Notes: generated from the letters alone by a model not told the origin. A DNA stretch of 64,000 bases from Brevundimonas sp. NIBR11 (GCF_027912535.1 NZ_CP115465.1:972001-1036000); one strand, 5' to 3'. Positions 35,881 to 46,044 are shown, counted from the first letter of the stretch. Translations and numbers: made by a program.

Positions 35881-36936
35881 ATGAAGACCATCGGTTACGC
35901 CGCCCACTCCACGACCTCGCCGCTGGCCCCGTGGGAGTTCGACCGGCGCGAGCTGCGCGCCAACGATGTCGCCCTCGAAATCCTCTACAGCGGCGTCTGC
36001 CACTCCGACCTGCACCAGGCGCGCAACGACTGGGGCTGGTCGTCCTATCCGGTCGTGCCGGGCCACGAGATAATCGGCGTCGTGACCGCCGTCGGTCCCG
36101 AGGTGACCAAGTTCAAGGAAGGCGACCGCGTCGGCGTCGGCTGCATGGTCGACAGCTGCCAGCATTGTGATCAGTGCCACAAGGGCGAGGAGCAGCTCTG
36201 CCGCCACGGCAACACCCAGACCTACAACGGCAAGGACCGGATCACGGGCGAGCCGACCTACGGCGGCTATTCCAAGCATCTGGTGGTGCGCGAGGAGTTC
36301 GTGCTGTCGGTGCCGGACGCGCTCGACATCACCAAGGCGGCGCCGCTGCTCTGCGCCGGCATCACCACCTGGTCGCCGCTGAAGACCTGGGGCGTAAAGG
36401 AAGGGAGCCGCGTCGGCGTCATCGGCCTGGGCGGTCTCGGCCACATGGCGGTCAAGCTGGCCGTGGGTCTGGGCGCCCATGTCGTGGTTCTGAGCCGCAC
36501 GGCCGACAAGGAGGCCGACGCCAAGGAACTGGGCGCGCATGAACTGCTGGTCTCGTCCGACAAGGCGGCGATGAAGGCGGCGGCGAACAGCCTGGACCTC
36601 ATCATCGACACCGTGCCGGTGAAGCACGACCTCAATCCTTACATGCCTCTGCTCGACATCGACGGCACCCTGGTCATCGTCGGCCAGCTCGGTCCGATGG
36701 AAGAGATGTCGACCCTGCCTCTGCTGATGGCCCGTCGTCGCGTGTCCGGCTCGCCCATCGGCGGCATCCGCGAGACGCAGGAGATGCTCGATTTCTGCGC
36801 CGAGAAGGACATCCTGCCCGACGTCGAGATGATCCGCATGGACGAGATCAACCACGCCTTCGACCGGATGGAGAAGTCGGACGTCCGCTATCGGTTCGTC
36901 ATCGACATGGCGTCGCTGGACGCCCCCGCCGTCTGA
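35881..36936 (+). CDS. Zinc-dependent NAD(P) alcohol dehydrogenase
   Basis: A 351-residue medium-chain dehydrogenase of the cinnamyl/YahK type. Catalytic zinc ligands are Cys in GVCHSD, His-Glu in PGHEIIG; the structural zinc cysteines are in CMVDSCQHCDQCHKGEEQLC. The nucleotide-binding loop is VGVIGLGGLGHMAV, and the following strand (VVVLSRT) with Ser-Arg favours NADP(H). It reduces aldehydes or oxidises primary alcohols in relatives. It is controlled, by inference, by the divergent LysR protein. Confidence 0.92.
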   Translation: MKTIGYAAHSTTSPLAPWEFDRRELRANDVALEILYSGVCHSDLHQARNDWGWSSYPVVPGHEIIGVVTAVGPEVTKFKEGDRVGVGCMVDSCQHCDQCHKGEEQLCRHGNTQTYNGKDRITGEPTYGGYSKHLVVREEFVLSVPDALDITKAAPLLCAGITTWSPLKTWGVKEGSRVGVIGLGGLGHMAVKLAVGLGAHVVVLSRTADKEADAKELGAHELLVSSDKAAMKAAANSLDLIIDTVPVKHDLNPYMPLLDIDGTLVIVGQLGPMEEMSTLPLLMARRRVSGSPIGGIRETQEMLDFCAEKDILPDVEMIRMDEINHAFDRMEKSDVRYRFVIDMASLDAPAV

Positions 36937-36987
36937 TCCAACGCCTGTCCAAAGCTTCATCTTCGCCGCCCCAATCCCGCCTCAATC

Positions 36988-37017
36988 CGCTACAAATGTA
37001 ACGCTACAAATGTAGCG
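36988..37017. promoter_or_regulatory. Two overlapping BlaI/MecI-type operators
   Basis: CGCTACAAATGTAACG (36988-37003) and CGCTACAAATGTAGCG (37002-37017) are near-identical palindromes 14 bases apart. The second is a perfect 7+2+7 inverted repeat. The core TACA-N2-TGTA is the usual recognition element of BlaI/MecI/CopY repressors. They end 20 bases before the repressor's ATG, so the repressor most likely controls its own operon. Confidence 0.8.
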
Positions 37018-37037
37018 CCAAAGCGGGGGTGCGGGCG

Positions 37038-37412
37038 ATGATCGAGGGGCTGCCGAGGCGGGAGCGAGAGGTGTTCGAACTCCTCTGTCGGCTTGAGGTC
37101 GCCACCGCCGCCGCCGTGCGCGCGGCCCTGCCCGATGCATTGAGCGATTCCGCCGTCCGCACCCTGCTGAAGCGGCTGGAAGACCGCGGGCTGGTGTCGC
37201 GGGCGTCGGGCGGGGACGGGTTCGAGTATCGGCCCGTACCCCGCACCGAAAGCGTCGCCGCCGGCGCTCTGCAGCGGATGGTCGACACCTTCTTCGCCGG
37301 CTCCGCCGCCAGCGCCGCCACGGCGCTCCTGGGCATGAGCCAGCCGCTGAAGGCCGATGAGATCGCCGCGCTTGAAAAGCTGCTCGACGCCGCGCGGGAG
37401 CGGGACCAGTGA
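37038..37412 (+). CDS. BlaI/MecI/CopY-family repressor
   Basis: A 124-residue winged-helix repressor. The DNA-binding part (about 3-75) has LPRREREVFELLCRLEVATAAAV, DALSDSAVRTLLKRLEDRGLVSR and the wing YRPVPR; the C-terminal helices (about 80-124) form the dimer. In known systems the M56 protease encoded next cleaves or inactivates the repressor to induce the operon. ATG 37038 is taken as the start; GTG 37029 is possible. Its TGA overlaps the GTG of the protease gene (GTGA). Confidence 0.9.
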   Translation: MIEGLPRREREVFELLCRLEVATAAAVRAALPDALSDSAVRTLLKRLEDRGLVSRASGGDGFEYRPVPRTESVAAGALQRMVDTFFAGSAASAATALLGMSQPLKADEIAALEKLLDAARERDQ

Positions 37413-39283
37413 GCGCCGCCCTTTTGTTCGCCCTGATGGCCAAGTCGGCGGTCGTCGCCGGTCTGGGCCTCGGCCTGTCCCACACCGTCGCTCGTCGCGC
37501 CTCGGACCGGGTCGACGTGCTGCGGGCCACGGTCTGCATCCTTCTGGCCCTGCCGCTGCTGATGGCCTTCGGCCCGGCGCTGAGCCTCGCCCTTCTGCCC
37601 GCAACGCCCGTGGCGCCGCCGCCGCCCCCCCTGTGGAGCGGCGACCTGCATCCGACGGCGGGCGTGACCGTCTCCGGTTCTCTCCTGCTGCCGTCCTTGG
37701 GCCAGACGCTGGCCCTGGTGTGGACTGTCGGGGCCTTGATCGTCGGCGGCCGGTTCGCCCTGGGGGTCTGGACCCTGTCGCGCTGGACCGAGGCCGGACG
37801 CCCGGTGAAGGCCGACGCCTGGACCCAGACGCTCAGCGCCCTCGCGCCCGCCGCCCGGCCTCAGCTCAAGTCCAGCGACCGCGTCGCCGGTCCGCTCAGC
37901 TGGGGCCTGCATCCGGGCTCGGTGCTGATCGACCCGGCAACTCTGTCGCGGCCCCAGACGGCCGCCGCCGTCATGGCCCATGAGATGGCCCATATCGTCC
38001 GCCGCGACTGGGTTTTCCTGGTGCTGTCGCGGCTGGTCCTGGCCCTGTTCTGGTTCAATCCCCTGATCTGGATCCTGCATCGCAGCCTGATCGAACGCTC
38101 CGAGGAGGCGGCCGACGCCGTCGCCGTCGGACAGGTGGATCGTCACGCCTACGCCCGCGCCCTGATCGGCCTCGCCGCCGCTCCGGGGACCCCTCCCATG
38201 GCCGCGACCGCGATGACGGGCGACGGCCGCTCCCTGAAACGAAGGATCGCTACGCTCATGACCGACAAGACCCCCGCCCGTCGTCCGGCCGTCATCCTGA
38301 CCGCCGTCGCCGCCCTGGCCGCCGTGGCCACCCCGATCGCCGCGCTGGAGGTGCACAGCCGCGCGCCCCAGGTCCTGCCCGCCGCCCTGGCGCTTCCTGC
38401 CGCGGGCTCCGTCGGGGCCTCGGCCGCCGCGCTCGCCGCTCCGGCCGCACGGCCTGCGCCCCAGACCGCCGCCGCCCCGGCCGCTGAGCCTCGTCGCGGC
38501 TTCCTCAATCTGGCCGCCTTCGGCTTCGCCCCTCCGCCCCCGCCCGCGCCCCCGGCGCCGCCGGCCCCTGCGATGATCGCGCCGCCTGCGCCTCCGGCTC
38601 CGCCCGCGCCCTACAGCATGATCGCGCCGCCTGCGCCTCCGGCTCCCCCGGCCCCGCCTGCGCCGCAGGCCGGAAGCTACACCACCAGCCACACCTACAG
38701 CCGCACCACCTATAACGGCCGCGACTGGGAAGACCTGACGCCCGAGGAGCGCCAGCAAGTCGAAGAGGCCCGTCAGGCCGCTGTCGAAGCCCGCCAAGCC
38801 GCGACCGAGGCCCGTCTGGAGGCCGACCAGCACCGTCGTACCGCCGAGATCGCCCGGCGTCAGGCGGACCAGGATCGCAGACAGGCCGATCTGGCCCGTC
38901 AACAGGCCGACGTCGCCCGCCGGCAGGCCGACGCCGCCCGGGTCGCCGCCGACCACGCCCGCGTCGCCGGCGAGCATGCCCGTCAGGCCGGTCTGGCCCA
39001 AGCCGTTGAAGCCCGCCGCGTCGCCGCGAGCGCCCGCGCCGACGCCCGCATCAACATGCGGATGGGGGCCGAAAACATGCGTCGCGGCGCCGAACAGCTG
39101 AGGCAGGAGAGCCGCCGTCTGGAGGACCCGACCTATCGCGCCCGCCAGATCCGCGAGAACGCCCAGCGCGGCAACACCATCACCGACGCCCAGTTGCAGG
39201 CGGCCGGCCGCCGCATGCCGGGTCAGGCCGCGGAGATGGAACGCCGCGCCGACGAACTGGAAGCCCGCTCGAACGACGCCTGA
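37409..39283 (+). CDS. M56-family metalloprotease (BlaR1-like) with proline-rich and coiled-coil C-terminus
   Basis: A 624-residue membrane protease. The N-terminal half has four or more membrane helices and the zinc site HEMAH (His191, Glu192, His195), then [20 protein letters not shown], as in BlaR1/MecR1. Unlike those sensors it has no penicillin-binding C-terminal domain. Instead there is another membrane helix (about 292-312), a proline-rich stretch (about 373-430) built on repeats of [13 protein letters not shown], and a long charged helical segment (about 445-585) of repeating ARRQAD-type units. The last two would be on the far side of the membrane if the helix count is right. What it senses is unknown. 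Confidence 0.85.
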   Translation: MSAALLFALMAKSAVVAGLGLGLSHTVARRASDRVDVLRATVCILLALPLLMAFGPALSLALLPATPVAPPPPPLWSGDLHPTAGVTVSGSLLLPSLGQTLALVWTVGALIVGGRFALGVWTLSRWTEAGRPVKADAWTQTLSALAPAARPQLKSSDRVAGPLSWGLHPGSVLIDPATLSRPQTAAAVMAHEMAHIVRRDWVFLVLSRLVLALFWFNPLIWILHRSLIERSEEAADAVAVGQVDRHAYARALIGLAAAPGTPPMAATAMTGDGRSLKRRIATLMTDKTPARRPAVILTAVAALAAVATPIAALEVHSRAPQVLPAALALPAAGSVGASAAALAAPAARPAPQTAAAPAAEPRRGFLNLAAFGFAPPPPPAPPAPPAPAMIAPPAPPAPPAPYSMIAPPAPPAPPAPPAPQAGSYTTSHTYSRTTYNGRDWEDLTPEERQQVEEARQAAVEARQAATEARLEADQHRRTAEIARRQADQDRRQADLARQQADVARRQADAARVAADHARVAGEHARQAGLAQAVEARRVAASARADARINMRMGAENMRRGAEQLRQESRRLEDPTYRARQIRENAQRGNTITDAQLQAAGRRMPGQAAEMERRADELEARSNDA

Positions 39284-39297
39284 GCCTGATCCGGGGC

Positions 39298-39324
39298 GAT
39301 CCGGCCCGATGGTCGGGCCGGATC
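39298..39324 (+). terminator. Strong hairpin between the M56 protease and dctA
   Basis: GATCCGGCCCGA, loop TGG, TCGGGCCGGATC: a perfect 12-pair stem 15 bases after the protease stop. There is no T run, so it may end transcription only partly or with Rho, or stabilise the mRNA 3' end. Confidence 0.45.
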
Positions 39325-39363
39325 ACCTCCGCTAGGGTCCTTCGGGAATCGCAAGAGACCCGA

Positions 39364-40776
39364 ATGGCCCGCACTCCGAACACGCCCGGCGCGACCCCGC
39401 GTCCCCGCAAGCCCCGCGCGATCAAGGCGGCTCCGGGCGTCGCCGTTCCGGACGCCGTCGGGCCGCCGCCGCCCCCTCCCGCCAAGAAGCCGATCTGGAC
39501 CCACCTGTATGTCCAGGTCCTGGCCGCCATCGGCCTGGGCGCCCTGATCGGGCACTTCTGGCCCGCGTTCGGCGAGAGCCTGAAACCCCTCGGCGACGCC
39601 TTCATCAAGCTGGTGAAGATGATCATCGCTCCGGTGATCTTCCTGACCGTCGCGTTGGGCATCGCCCACCTGAAAGACCTCGGCAAGGTCGGGATCGTGG
39701 CGGCCAAGGCCTTCGCCTACTTCCTGACCTTCTCGACCCTGGCCCTGGTCGTCGGCCTGATCGTCGCCAATGTCGTGCGGCCGGGCTCCGGCATGAACGT
39801 CGATCCAGCGACATTGGATCAGGGTCTGGTCTCCGGCTACTCCCAGGCCGCCCACGACAGCACCATCGTCGGCTTCCTGATGAACATCATCCCCGACACG
39901 GTGGTCAGCGCCTTCACCACCGGCAACATCCTTCAGGTCCTGTTCTTCGCCATCCTGTTCGGCATCTCCCTGGCCGCCATCGGCGAGCGGGCCAGGCCGG
40001 TGATGACCCTGCTGGAAAGCACGTCCGAGGCCTTCTTCAAGCTGGTGGCCATCCTGATGAGGGCCGCGCCCGTCGGTGCGTTCGGCGCCTTCGCCTTCAC
40101 CATCGGTCGCTACGGGATCGAGTCGGTGATCAGCCTCGCGGCCCTCGTCGCGACCTTCTACATCACCTCGGCCCTGTTCGTGGTCGTGGTGCTGGGGCTG
40201 GTGGCGCGCGCCAACGGCTTCTCGATCTTCAAACTCATCCGCTACCTGAAGGAAGAGCTGCTGCTCGTCCTCGGCACGTCCTCATCTGAAGCGGCTCTGC
40301 CGAGCCTGATCGACAAGATGGAGAAGGCCGGTTGCGACAAGCCCGTCGTCGGTCTGGTCGTGCCTCTCGGTTATTCCTTCAATCTGGACGGCACCAACAT
40401 CTACATGACGCTGGCCGCCCTGTTCATCGCCCAGGCCTGCGGCATAGACCTGACCCTGGGCCAGCAGATCCTGCTGCTGGCCGTGGCCATGCTGTCGTCC
40501 AAAGGGGCGGCGGGCGTGACGGGCGCCGGCTTCATCACCCTGGCCGCCACCCTCGCCGTGGTGCCCAGCGTGCCCATCGCGGGCATCGCCCTGATCCTCG
40601 GCGTCGACCGTTTCATGAGCGAGTGCCGCGCCCTGACCAACTTCATCGGCAATGCGGTGGCGACGATCGTCGTCTCGCGCTGGCAGGGCGGGCTGGATCG
40701 GGACCGGCTGGCGGCGGCGCTGGCCGGCTCAGGCGGGGTGTTGGCAATCGGATCGCGCGAAGGCGACGCGGACTAA
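39364..40776 (+). CDS. Dicarboxylate/amino acid:cation symporter (DctA-like)
   Basis: A 470-residue member of the DAACS family that imports C4-dicarboxylates or acidic amino acids with H+ or Na+. Core motifs are [20 protein letters not shown], the serine-rich hairpin [15 protein letters not shown], the [20 protein letters not shown] helix and the [17 protein letters not shown] substrate site, whose Arg favours a side-chain carboxylate. The N-terminus carries an extra about 40 residues rich in Pro and basic amino acids before the first membrane helix. The assignment to C4-dicarboxylates rather than glutamate is probable, not proven. Confidence 0.88.
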   Translation: MARTPNTPGATPRPRKPRAIKAAPGVAVPDAVGPPPPPPAKKPIWTHLYVQVLAAIGLGALIGHFWPAFGESLKPLGDAFIKLVKMIIAPVIFLTVALGIAHLKDLGKVGIVAAKAFAYFLTFSTLALVVGLIVANVVRPGSGMNVDPATLDQGLVSGYSQAAHDSTIVGFLMNIIPDTVVSAFTTGNILQVLFFAILFGISLAAIGERARPVMTLLESTSEAFFKLVAILMRAAPVGAFGAFAFTIGRYGIESVISLAALVATFYITSALFVVVVLGLVARANGFSIFKLIRYLKEELLLVLGTSSSEAALPSLIDKMEKAGCDKPVVGLVVPLGYSFNLDGTNIYMTLAALFIAQACGIDLTLGQQILLLAVAMLSSKGAAGVTGAGFITLAATLAVVPSVPIAGIALILGVDRFMSECRALTNFIGNAVATIVVSRWQGGLDRDRLAAALAGSGGVLAIGSREGDAD

Positions 40777-40788
40777 CCCATCCACAAC

Positions 40789-40812
40789 GCACCCCAGCGA
40801 AGGCCGGGGTGC
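40789..40812. repeat. GC-rich hairpin element after dctA
   Basis: GCACCCC (40789-40795) and GGGGTGC (40806-40812) flank AGCGAAGGCC. It lies between the convergent dctA and pseudouridine synthase genes. It resembles short palindromic repeats common between genes in high-GC alphaproteobacteria, and may work as a bidirectional terminator. Confidence 0.45.
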
Positions 40813-40926
40813 ACGGATGATCCAGCGATCAACGGAGACAATCTTCCTAGGCGAGGCTTGTGTCGGACACCGGCCGCCCCCACGTCGCTCAGAGGTCTTT
40901 GACACGTCGCAACCCGTCCGAAATTC

Positions 40927-41023
40927 CGACTTAACGGACTATCCCGACTCCAGACTCAGGGAGTCTGATCGTCCGACTATGCGACTTAACGGACTATCCT
41001 GACTGCATCCGCCGGAGTCTGAT
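40927..41023. repeat. Tandem duplication with CGACTTAACGGACTATCC units
   Basis: CGACTTAACGGACTATCC occurs at 40927-40944 and again at 40982-40999. GGAGTCTGAT follows each copy (40960-40969 and 41014-41023), so the unit of about 43 bases is repeated with a 55-base period. The first copy contains the hairpin CAGACTC-AGG-GAGTCTG. The second copy ends at the stop codon of the pseudouridine synthase gene. The 246 bases 40777-41022 otherwise hold no gene. Confidence 0.6.
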
Positions 41024-41778
41024 TAGTCGATCAGCGCCGCCCGCTCCTCGGCCGTCAGCATCCGCCAGGCCCCCTCGGGCAGGTTGTTCAGGCGGATCGG
41101 CCCGATCCGTATGCGCAGCAGATCCGTCACCTCCAGATCGGCATGTTCGCACATCCGCCGGATTTGCCGGTTGCGCCCCTCGGTCAGGATGAACCTCAGC
41201 CGGTGCGGTTCCATCCGCGTCACTCGCGCAGGCTTCAATTGCCGCCCGTCCAGCATGATTCCGTGACGCAGAAGGCTCAGCTTCTTCTCGGTCACGTCGC
41301 CGGTGACCCGGACCAGATATTCCTTGTCCAGCTTCGACACCGGCCCGATTACCGCCTTCGCCACTACGCCGTCCGACGACAGCATCAGCAGCCCACGCGA
41401 ATCCTCGTCCAGTCGTCCGATGGGAGGCAGGGAGGCGTCGGCCGCCGGAACCGCGCCTTCGCCGATCCGCCGCGCCTCGGTCAGTAGCCGCACCGCCGGG
41501 ACCTTGCCCGGCTCCGGCTGCCCCGACACGTAGCCGACCGGCTTGTGCATCACGACCGTCACGCCCGCCGCCAGCGCCGTTTCGGCCCGGTCGGACAGGG
41601 TCAGGGTCTGGCCCGCCTCGATCTTGCGACCTGCGTCGGTGACCACCACGCCGTCGATGGACACAAGTCCGTCGGCGATCAGGGCGTCGGCCTCGCGCCG
41701 GGAACAGACGCCCGACTGGCCCAGCCATTTGTTAATCCGGCTCGGCTCGGCGCCGTCGTAGGTCCGCGAAAACGCCAA
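41023..41778 (-). CDS. rRNA pseudouridine synthase, RsuA/RluB/RluF family
   Basis: A 251-residue enzyme. Residues about 12-60 are an S4 RNA-binding domain (RINKWLGQSGVCSRREADALI). The catalytic domain has the active-site Asp in IGRLDEDSRGLLMLSSDG (about residue 123) and the typical YLVRVTGDVTEKKL and EGRNRQIRRMCEH segments. The family converts uridines in 23S or 16S rRNA. The EGRNRQIRRMC region and short C-terminus resemble RluF and RluB; the exact position modified cannot be read from sequence. Confidence 0.88.
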   Translation of the reverse strand: MAFSRTYDGAEPSRINKWLGQSGVCSRREADALIADGLVSIDGVVVTDAGRKIEAGQTLTLSDRAETALAAGVTVVMHKPVGYVSGQPEPGKVPAVRLLTEARRIGEGAVPAADASLPPIGRLDEDSRGLLMLSSDGVVAKAVIGPVSKLDKEYLVRVTGDVTEKKLSLLRHGIMLDGRQLKPARVTRMEPHRLRFILTEGRNRQIRRMCEHADLEVTDLLRIRIGPIRLNNLPEGAWRMLTAEERAALID

Positions 41779-41781
41779 GGC

Positions 41782-42270
41782 CTATTCCGCCACGAGGGCG
41801 GCGGCCGCGATAGTCGCATCCTCGGCCGCCGAGGCCCCCGACACGCCGATCGCCCCCACGATCCGGCCGCCTACGACGATCGGAATGCCGCCGGCGATCG
41901 GCAGGCTGTCGTCATTGGCCAGGGTCACGGTCCGCCCCGCCAGGGTCCGCTCCTCCATCGTCGCCGTGGCCAGACGATAGCGGGCGGCGGTCCAGGCCTT
42001 GCGCTGCGCCACCCGAATCGAACCGTACTGGGTGTCGTCCATGCGCACGAAGGCCACCAGCTCGCCGTTGGGCTCCACGACGGCCACGGCCATGCGGTGC
42101 CCGGCGGCGCGGGCGGCCCGAACCGCGCGATCCAGGATGAGCTGAGCATCGGCCAGGGGAATCGGTTCGCCGTAGGAAGGCGCGGCGGCCTGTTTCGAGG
42201 CTCCCTGGGCCTGGGCCAAAGCGCCGGGCGCGACGGCCGTGAGGGCCAGGGCGAGGATCAGGGCCTTCAT
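41782..42270 (-). CDS. Secreted GlcG/HbpS-like (DUF336) protein
   Basis: A 162-residue protein with a signal peptide ([20 protein letters not shown]). The mature part is a single GlcG/HbpS domain: [27 protein letters not shown] (first half), [23 protein letters not shown] and [16 protein letters not shown]. HbpS from Streptomyces binds haem; GlcG's role is unclear. ATG 42270 was chosen for its GGAG seven bases upstream. It is followed after 3 bases by the pseudouridine synthase start, likely one transcript. Confidence 0.83.
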   Translation of the reverse strand: MKALILALALTAVAPGALAQAQGASKQAAAPSYGEPIPLADAQLILDRAVRAARAAGHRMAVAVVEPNGELVAFVRMDDTQYGSIRVAQRKAWTAARYRLATATMEERTLAGRTVTLANDDSLPIAGGIPIVVGGRIVGAIGVSGASAAEDATIAAAALVAE

Positions 42271-42283
42271 CGTCAATCTCCGG

Positions 42284-42928
42284 TCAGGCGAGGCGAAAGA
42301 GGAGCATCAGATTGTTGGCCGGCATCTCGACGCGGCGGGTCAGATGCAGCCGGTGGATCTTGGCCAGGGCCGTCACCGCGTCCAGCTCCCGCAGGCCCCA
42401 GGCCGGGTCCCGCGCCTTGAGGCTGGCGTCGAAGGCGGCGTTGGACGGGGCCAGCGGCACGTCGCTCTCGCGGTACGGGCCGTAGAGGACCAGCAGGCCG
42501 CCGGGATCTGGCAGGATGCGCGCCGCGCCGGCCAGCAAGCCCTCCGTCGCCGCCCAGGGGCTGATGTGGGTCATATTGGCGCAAAAGATGACCTGGACAT
42601 CGACCTCGGGCCAGGCCTCTGCCGAGGCATCGATCTCCAGCGGCGGCTCGAGGTTGGGCAGGCCGGCCTCGGCCCGCCAGGCGGCGATGCTGGCGCGGGC
42701 TTCGGGCGACGGATCGCTGGGTGTCCAGGTCGTGGCCCGCAGGGCCCGGGCGAAGGCCAAGGCGTGTTCGCCCGAGCCGGACGCGATCTCCAGCACGCGG
42801 GCCCGCGCGGGCAGGTGGGCGCGCAGGACCTCGAGGATCGGCGCGGTGTTCCTGGCCACCGCCGGGGAGGTGAGGGCGCCCTCGGGCGCGGCATTCTGAA
42901 TGGAATCGAGCGTCTGCACAGGAGCCAA
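42284..42928 (-). CDS. DUF938 family SAM-dependent methyltransferase-like protein
   Basis: A 214-residue protein. After [19 protein letters not shown] comes the SAM-binding loop [17 protein letters not shown], then WTPSDPSP and [24 protein letters not shown]. These are typical of the DUF938 family, a class I methyltransferase fold whose substrate is not established. The start is a TTG at 42928. It is divergent from pckG. Confidence 0.83.
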   Translation of the reverse strand: MAPVQTLDSIQNAAPEGALTSPAVARNTAPILEVLRAHLPARARVLEIASGSGEHALAFARALRATTWTPSDPSPEARASIAAWRAEAGLPNLEPPLEIDASAEAWPEVDVQVIFCANMTHISPWAATEGLLAGAARILPDPGGLLVLYGPYRESDVPLAPSNAAFDASLKARDPAWGLRELDAVTALAKIHRLHLTRRVEMPANNLMLLFRLA

Positions 42929-43046
42929 ATACAGCCGCCGGATCGTCCGCGCGACCGGATTCCGCCCGACGCGGTGCGCCGTCGCGACGCCAAGGGGCGA
43001 AATCGTGCAGCGGTTGACGTGGCGTCGCCTGAGGTGTCTTTGCGGC

Positions 43047-43073
43047 TGTTACAGCCCGTGAGGCGCTGTAACA
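43047..43073. promoter_or_regulatory. Palindromic operator upstream of pckG
   Basis: TGTTACAGC and GCTGTAACA are perfect inverted 9-base copies separated by 9 bases, 57 bases before the pckG start. The size and symmetry suggest a dimeric repressor or activator. I do not recognise the protein that binds it. Confidence 0.55.
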
Positions 43074-43129
43074 ATCGGGAGGGGCCACGGCGGCGACAGA
43101 CCAGCCGGGCCTGCATCAGGAGAGTTCGC

Positions 43130-44989
43130 GTGGATTCCAGCATCGCCGTACCGGGCCTTCGTCCGGCGCCGACCCGTCACCAGGGCCTGATCGACTGGGT
43201 CGAGCAGATCGCCGCCCTGACCAAACCCGCCCGGGTCCACTGGTGCGACGGCTCGGAGGCCGAGAAAGCCGAGATCATCGCGGACCTGATCGCCAAGGGC
43301 ACGCTGAAGGCTCTGGACCAGACCAAGCGTCCGGGCGGCTATTACGCCGCCTCCGATCCGCGCGACGTCGCCCGCGTCGAGAGCCGTACCTTCATCTGCT
43401 CGGCGGATGAACAGGACGCCGGCCCAACCAACAACTGGGCCGATCCGGTAGAGATGCGCGAGCGCATGAACGGCCTATTCGAGGGCTGCATGGCCGGGCG
43501 CACCATGTACGTCGTGCCTTTCTCGATGGGACCGCTGGGCTCCAAGATCAGCGCCCTCGGCGTCGAGATTACCGACAGCGGCTATGTCGCCGTGTCGATG
43601 GGCGTCATGACCCGGATGGGCCAGCCGGCGCTGGACGTCTTGGGCGACGACGGCGTCTTCGTGCCAGCCGTGCATACGCTGGGCGCGCCTCTGGGCGAGG
43701 GCCAGGCCGATGTCGCCTGGCCGTGCAACGAGGACAAGTGGATCGTCCACTATCCCGAGACGCGCGAGATCTGGTCCTACGGGTCCGGCTACGGCGGCAA
43801 CGCGCTACTGGGCAAGAAATGCTATGCGCTCCGCATCGCCTCGGTCATGGCCCGGGACGAGGGCTGGCTGGCCGAGCACATGCTCATCCTGAAGCTGACC
43901 AACCCAGAGGGTCAGGCCAAATACATGGCCGCCGCCTTCCCGTCGGCCTGCGGCAAGACCAACCTGGCGATGCTGCAGCCCTCGATACCCGGCTGGACGG
44001 CCGAGACCATCGGCGACGACATCGCCTGGATGCGCTTCGGCGACGACGGCCGTCTGTACGCCGTGAACCCGGAAGCCGGCTTCTTCGGCGTCGCCCCGGG
44101 CACCAGCCGCAACACCAACCAGAACGCGCTCGCGACCTTGGCCACCAACACCGTCTTCACCAACACGGCCCTGACGGCCGATGGCGACGTCTGGTGGGAA
44201 GGCCTGACCAAGGAAGCGCCCGAAGGCCTGACGAACTGGAAGGGTCAGCCGCACGATCCGGCCTCGGGCGAGCCCGCCGCCCACCCGAACGCCCGTTTCG
44301 CCGCGCCTGCCTCGCAGTGCCCGACCATCGCGCCGGAATGGGAGGACCCGAAGGGCGTGCCGATCGACGCCATCCTGTTCGGCGGCCGCCGCGCTTCGGC
44401 CGTGCCTCTGGTGACCGAGGCCTTCGATTGGGAGCATGGGGTCTTCATGGGCTCGACCGTGGCTTCGGAAGGCACGGCGGCGGCGGAGAACGCCATTGGG
44501 ACCCTGCGCCGCGACCCGTTCGCGATGCTGCCCTTCTGCGGCTACAACATGGGCGACTATTTCGCGCATTGGCTCAGCCTCGGTGAAAAGGCCGATCCGG
44601 CGAAACTACCGGGCGTCTACTTTGTCAACTGGTTCCGCAAGGACGAGGACGGCAAGTTCGTATGGCCGGGCTTCGGCGACAACGCCCGCGTCCTGAAGTG
44701 GATCGCCGAGCGTCTCGACGGCAAGACCGAAGCCGTGGACACTGCGGTCGGCCGGGTGCCGACGCGCGAAGCCCTGGACCTGTCCGGCCTGGACCTCACC
44801 GATGCGGCCCTGTCGACCTTGCTGGATGTCGACCTTGACGTCTGGTCGGAAGAGGCGGCGCTGATCCCCGATTTCTACGCCCAATTCGCTGACCGCCTGC
44901 CGACGGCTCTATGGCGTCAGCATGACGCTCTGGTGGACCGCCTGGACGCGGCCCGCGATCTGCGGTCGGCTGGGCTCGCTGCGGAGTAG
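43130..44989 (+). CDS. pckG: Phosphoenolpyruvate carboxykinase (GTP)
   Basis: Converts oxaloacetate and GTP to PEP, GDP and CO2, the first step of gluconeogenesis. It has 619 residues, the size of GTP-type enzymes. Motifs are [20 protein letters not shown], the P-loop region [11 protein letters not shown] with the reactive Cys at about 274, the [12 protein letters not shown] metal/oxaloacetate loop and [12 protein letters not shown]. These identify the GTP class rather than the ATP class common in Rhizobiales. The GTG has AGGAGAG about 6 bases upstream. It works together with dctA-type import of C4 acids in principle. A palindromic operator lies upstream. Confidence 0.95.
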   Translation: MDSSIAVPGLRPAPTRHQGLIDWVEQIAALTKPARVHWCDGSEAEKAEIIADLIAKGTLKALDQTKRPGGYYAASDPRDVARVESRTFICSADEQDAGPTNNWADPVEMRERMNGLFEGCMAGRTMYVVPFSMGPLGSKISALGVEITDSGYVAVSMGVMTRMGQPALDVLGDDGVFVPAVHTLGAPLGEGQADVAWPCNEDKWIVHYPETREIWSYGSGYGGNALLGKKCYALRIASVMARDEGWLAEHMLILKLTNPEGQAKYMAAAFPSACGKTNLAMLQPSIPGWTAETIGDDIAWMRFGDDGRLYAVNPEAGFFGVAPGTSRNTNQNALATLATNTVFTNTALTADGDVWWEGLTKEAPEGLTNWKGQPHDPASGEPAAHPNARFAAPASQCPTIAPEWEDPKGVPIDAILFGGRRASAVPLVTEAFDWEHGVFMGSTVASEGTAAAENAIGTLRRDPFAMLPFCGYNMGDYFAHWLSLGEKADPAKLPGVYFVNWFRKDEDGKFVWPGFGDNARVLKWIAERLDGKTEAVDTAVGRVPTREALDLSGLDLTDAALSTLLDVDLDVWSEEAALIPDFYAQFADRLPTALWRQHDALVDRLDAARDLRSAGLAAE

Positions 44990-45027
44990 GGCTTGAAATC
45001 CCCGCCCGGCCAGTCGAAGGACCGGCC

Positions 45028-46044
45028 GTGGCGGACATCTCCTGTGACATCGTGGTTATCGGGGCCGGCGTGCTGGGCCTGTCGGTCGCCGCCGAGTTGA
45101 CGGCGCGCGGGCATGACGTCCGCGTGATCGATCCGGGCCGAACCAACGCCTCGGCGGTGGCGGCCGGGATGATCGCTCCGGCGTTCGAGTCGGTGCTGGA
45201 TGGCGTGAATGCGGAGCGGGCGCTCCTGCTCAGGGACGCTGCGGCGCTGTGGCCAGACTTCGCGCGGCGGGTCCGGATCCGGCTGGATGAGACGCCTGCG
45301 GAGTGGCGCGGGGCGGATGCGGAGGAGGCCGCGGAGACGCTGAGGGCGCTGGGCTTTGAAGTCGAGCCTGGCGCGGTGCGTGTCGCGACCGACGTGCGGC
45401 TGAACGCCGCCGCCGCTCTTTATGCGCTGAAGGCGAGCCTGACCTCGCCGGTGATCAAGGATCACGCGGAGGCCGTCGAACCGACCGCCGATGGATGGCG
45501 CGTGAGCACGACGGAGGGAGCGGTGTTGGGAAACCAGTTGGTCGTCGCCACGGGCGCCTATGCCGCGCTCCCAGGACTGCCCGGTGGGACGACGACGCTC
45601 ATCGACGGCGTTCAACCGATCGCCGGGCAGATCGGCCGGGTCGCCGCGCCGTTATCGGATCGGGTCGTTCGCGGCCGGGAAGCTTACGTCGCGCCCGGGG
45701 CGGGCGGCGCCCTGATCGGGGCGACGATGGTGTTCGGGAGTCGGGACTTGACGCCCGATCCAGAGGCGTCCGAGCGGCTGGCGACAGCGGCGGGCGCCCT
45801 GCTGGGGACCGACGCGCCAGCCGACATCGAGTGGCGGGCCGGGGTGCGCGGGGCGACGCCGGACGGGCTGCCGCTGGCGGGACCGGTCGGGGACGGGCTG
45901 CATTTGGCGCTGGCGCCGAGACGGAACGGCTGGCTGCTGGGGCCGCTGGTCGGGCGCGTGGTGGCGGATGGAATCGAAGGGCGGCCGAGTGGCCCGCACG
46001 CGGCCGCCCTTGACCCGCTGAGGCCTACTCTTCCGGCAGGTTGA
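45028..46044 (+). CDS. FAD-dependent amine oxidase, ThiO/DAO-like
   Basis: A 338-residue flavoprotein. The FAD-binding fold starts at [17 protein letters not shown], followed by [15 protein letters not shown], the conserved Arg/Gly segment [11 protein letters not shown], and the C-terminal [18 protein letters not shown]...[20 protein letters not shown]. It matches the glycine oxidase/D-amino acid oxidase group. ThiO makes the glycine imine used in thiamine synthesis; no other thiamine gene is near, so the specific role is open. Starts with GTG. Its 3' end overlaps the convergent tonB gene by 20 bases. Confidence 0.82.
   Translation: MADISCDIVVIGAGVLGLSVAAELTARGHDVRVIDPGRTNASAVAAGMIAPAFESVLDGVNAERALLLRDAAALWPDFARRVRIRLDETPAEWRGADAEEAAETLRALGFEVEPGAVRVATDVRLNAAAALYALKASLTSPVIKDHAEAVEPTADGWRVSTTEGAVLGNQLVVATGAYAALPGLPGGTTTLIDGVQPIAGQIGRVAAPLSDRVVRGREAYVAPGAGGALIGATMVFGSRDLTPDPEASERLATAAGALLGTDAPADIEWRAGVRGATPDGLPLAGPVGDGLHLALAPRRNGWLLGPLVGRVVADGIEGRPSGPHAAALDPLRPTLPAG

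Noticed and set aside
38520..38680. A non-coding tandem repeat or CRISPR-like array.
   Set aside because: The repeats are in frame and encode the proline-rich spacer of the M56 protease; there are no spacers or repeat palindromes.
44990..45027. Terminator after pckG (CGGCCAGTC-GAAG-GACCGGCCG).
   Set aside because: The stem has a mismatch, lacks a T run and overlaps the translation start region of the next gene, so the call is too uncertain.
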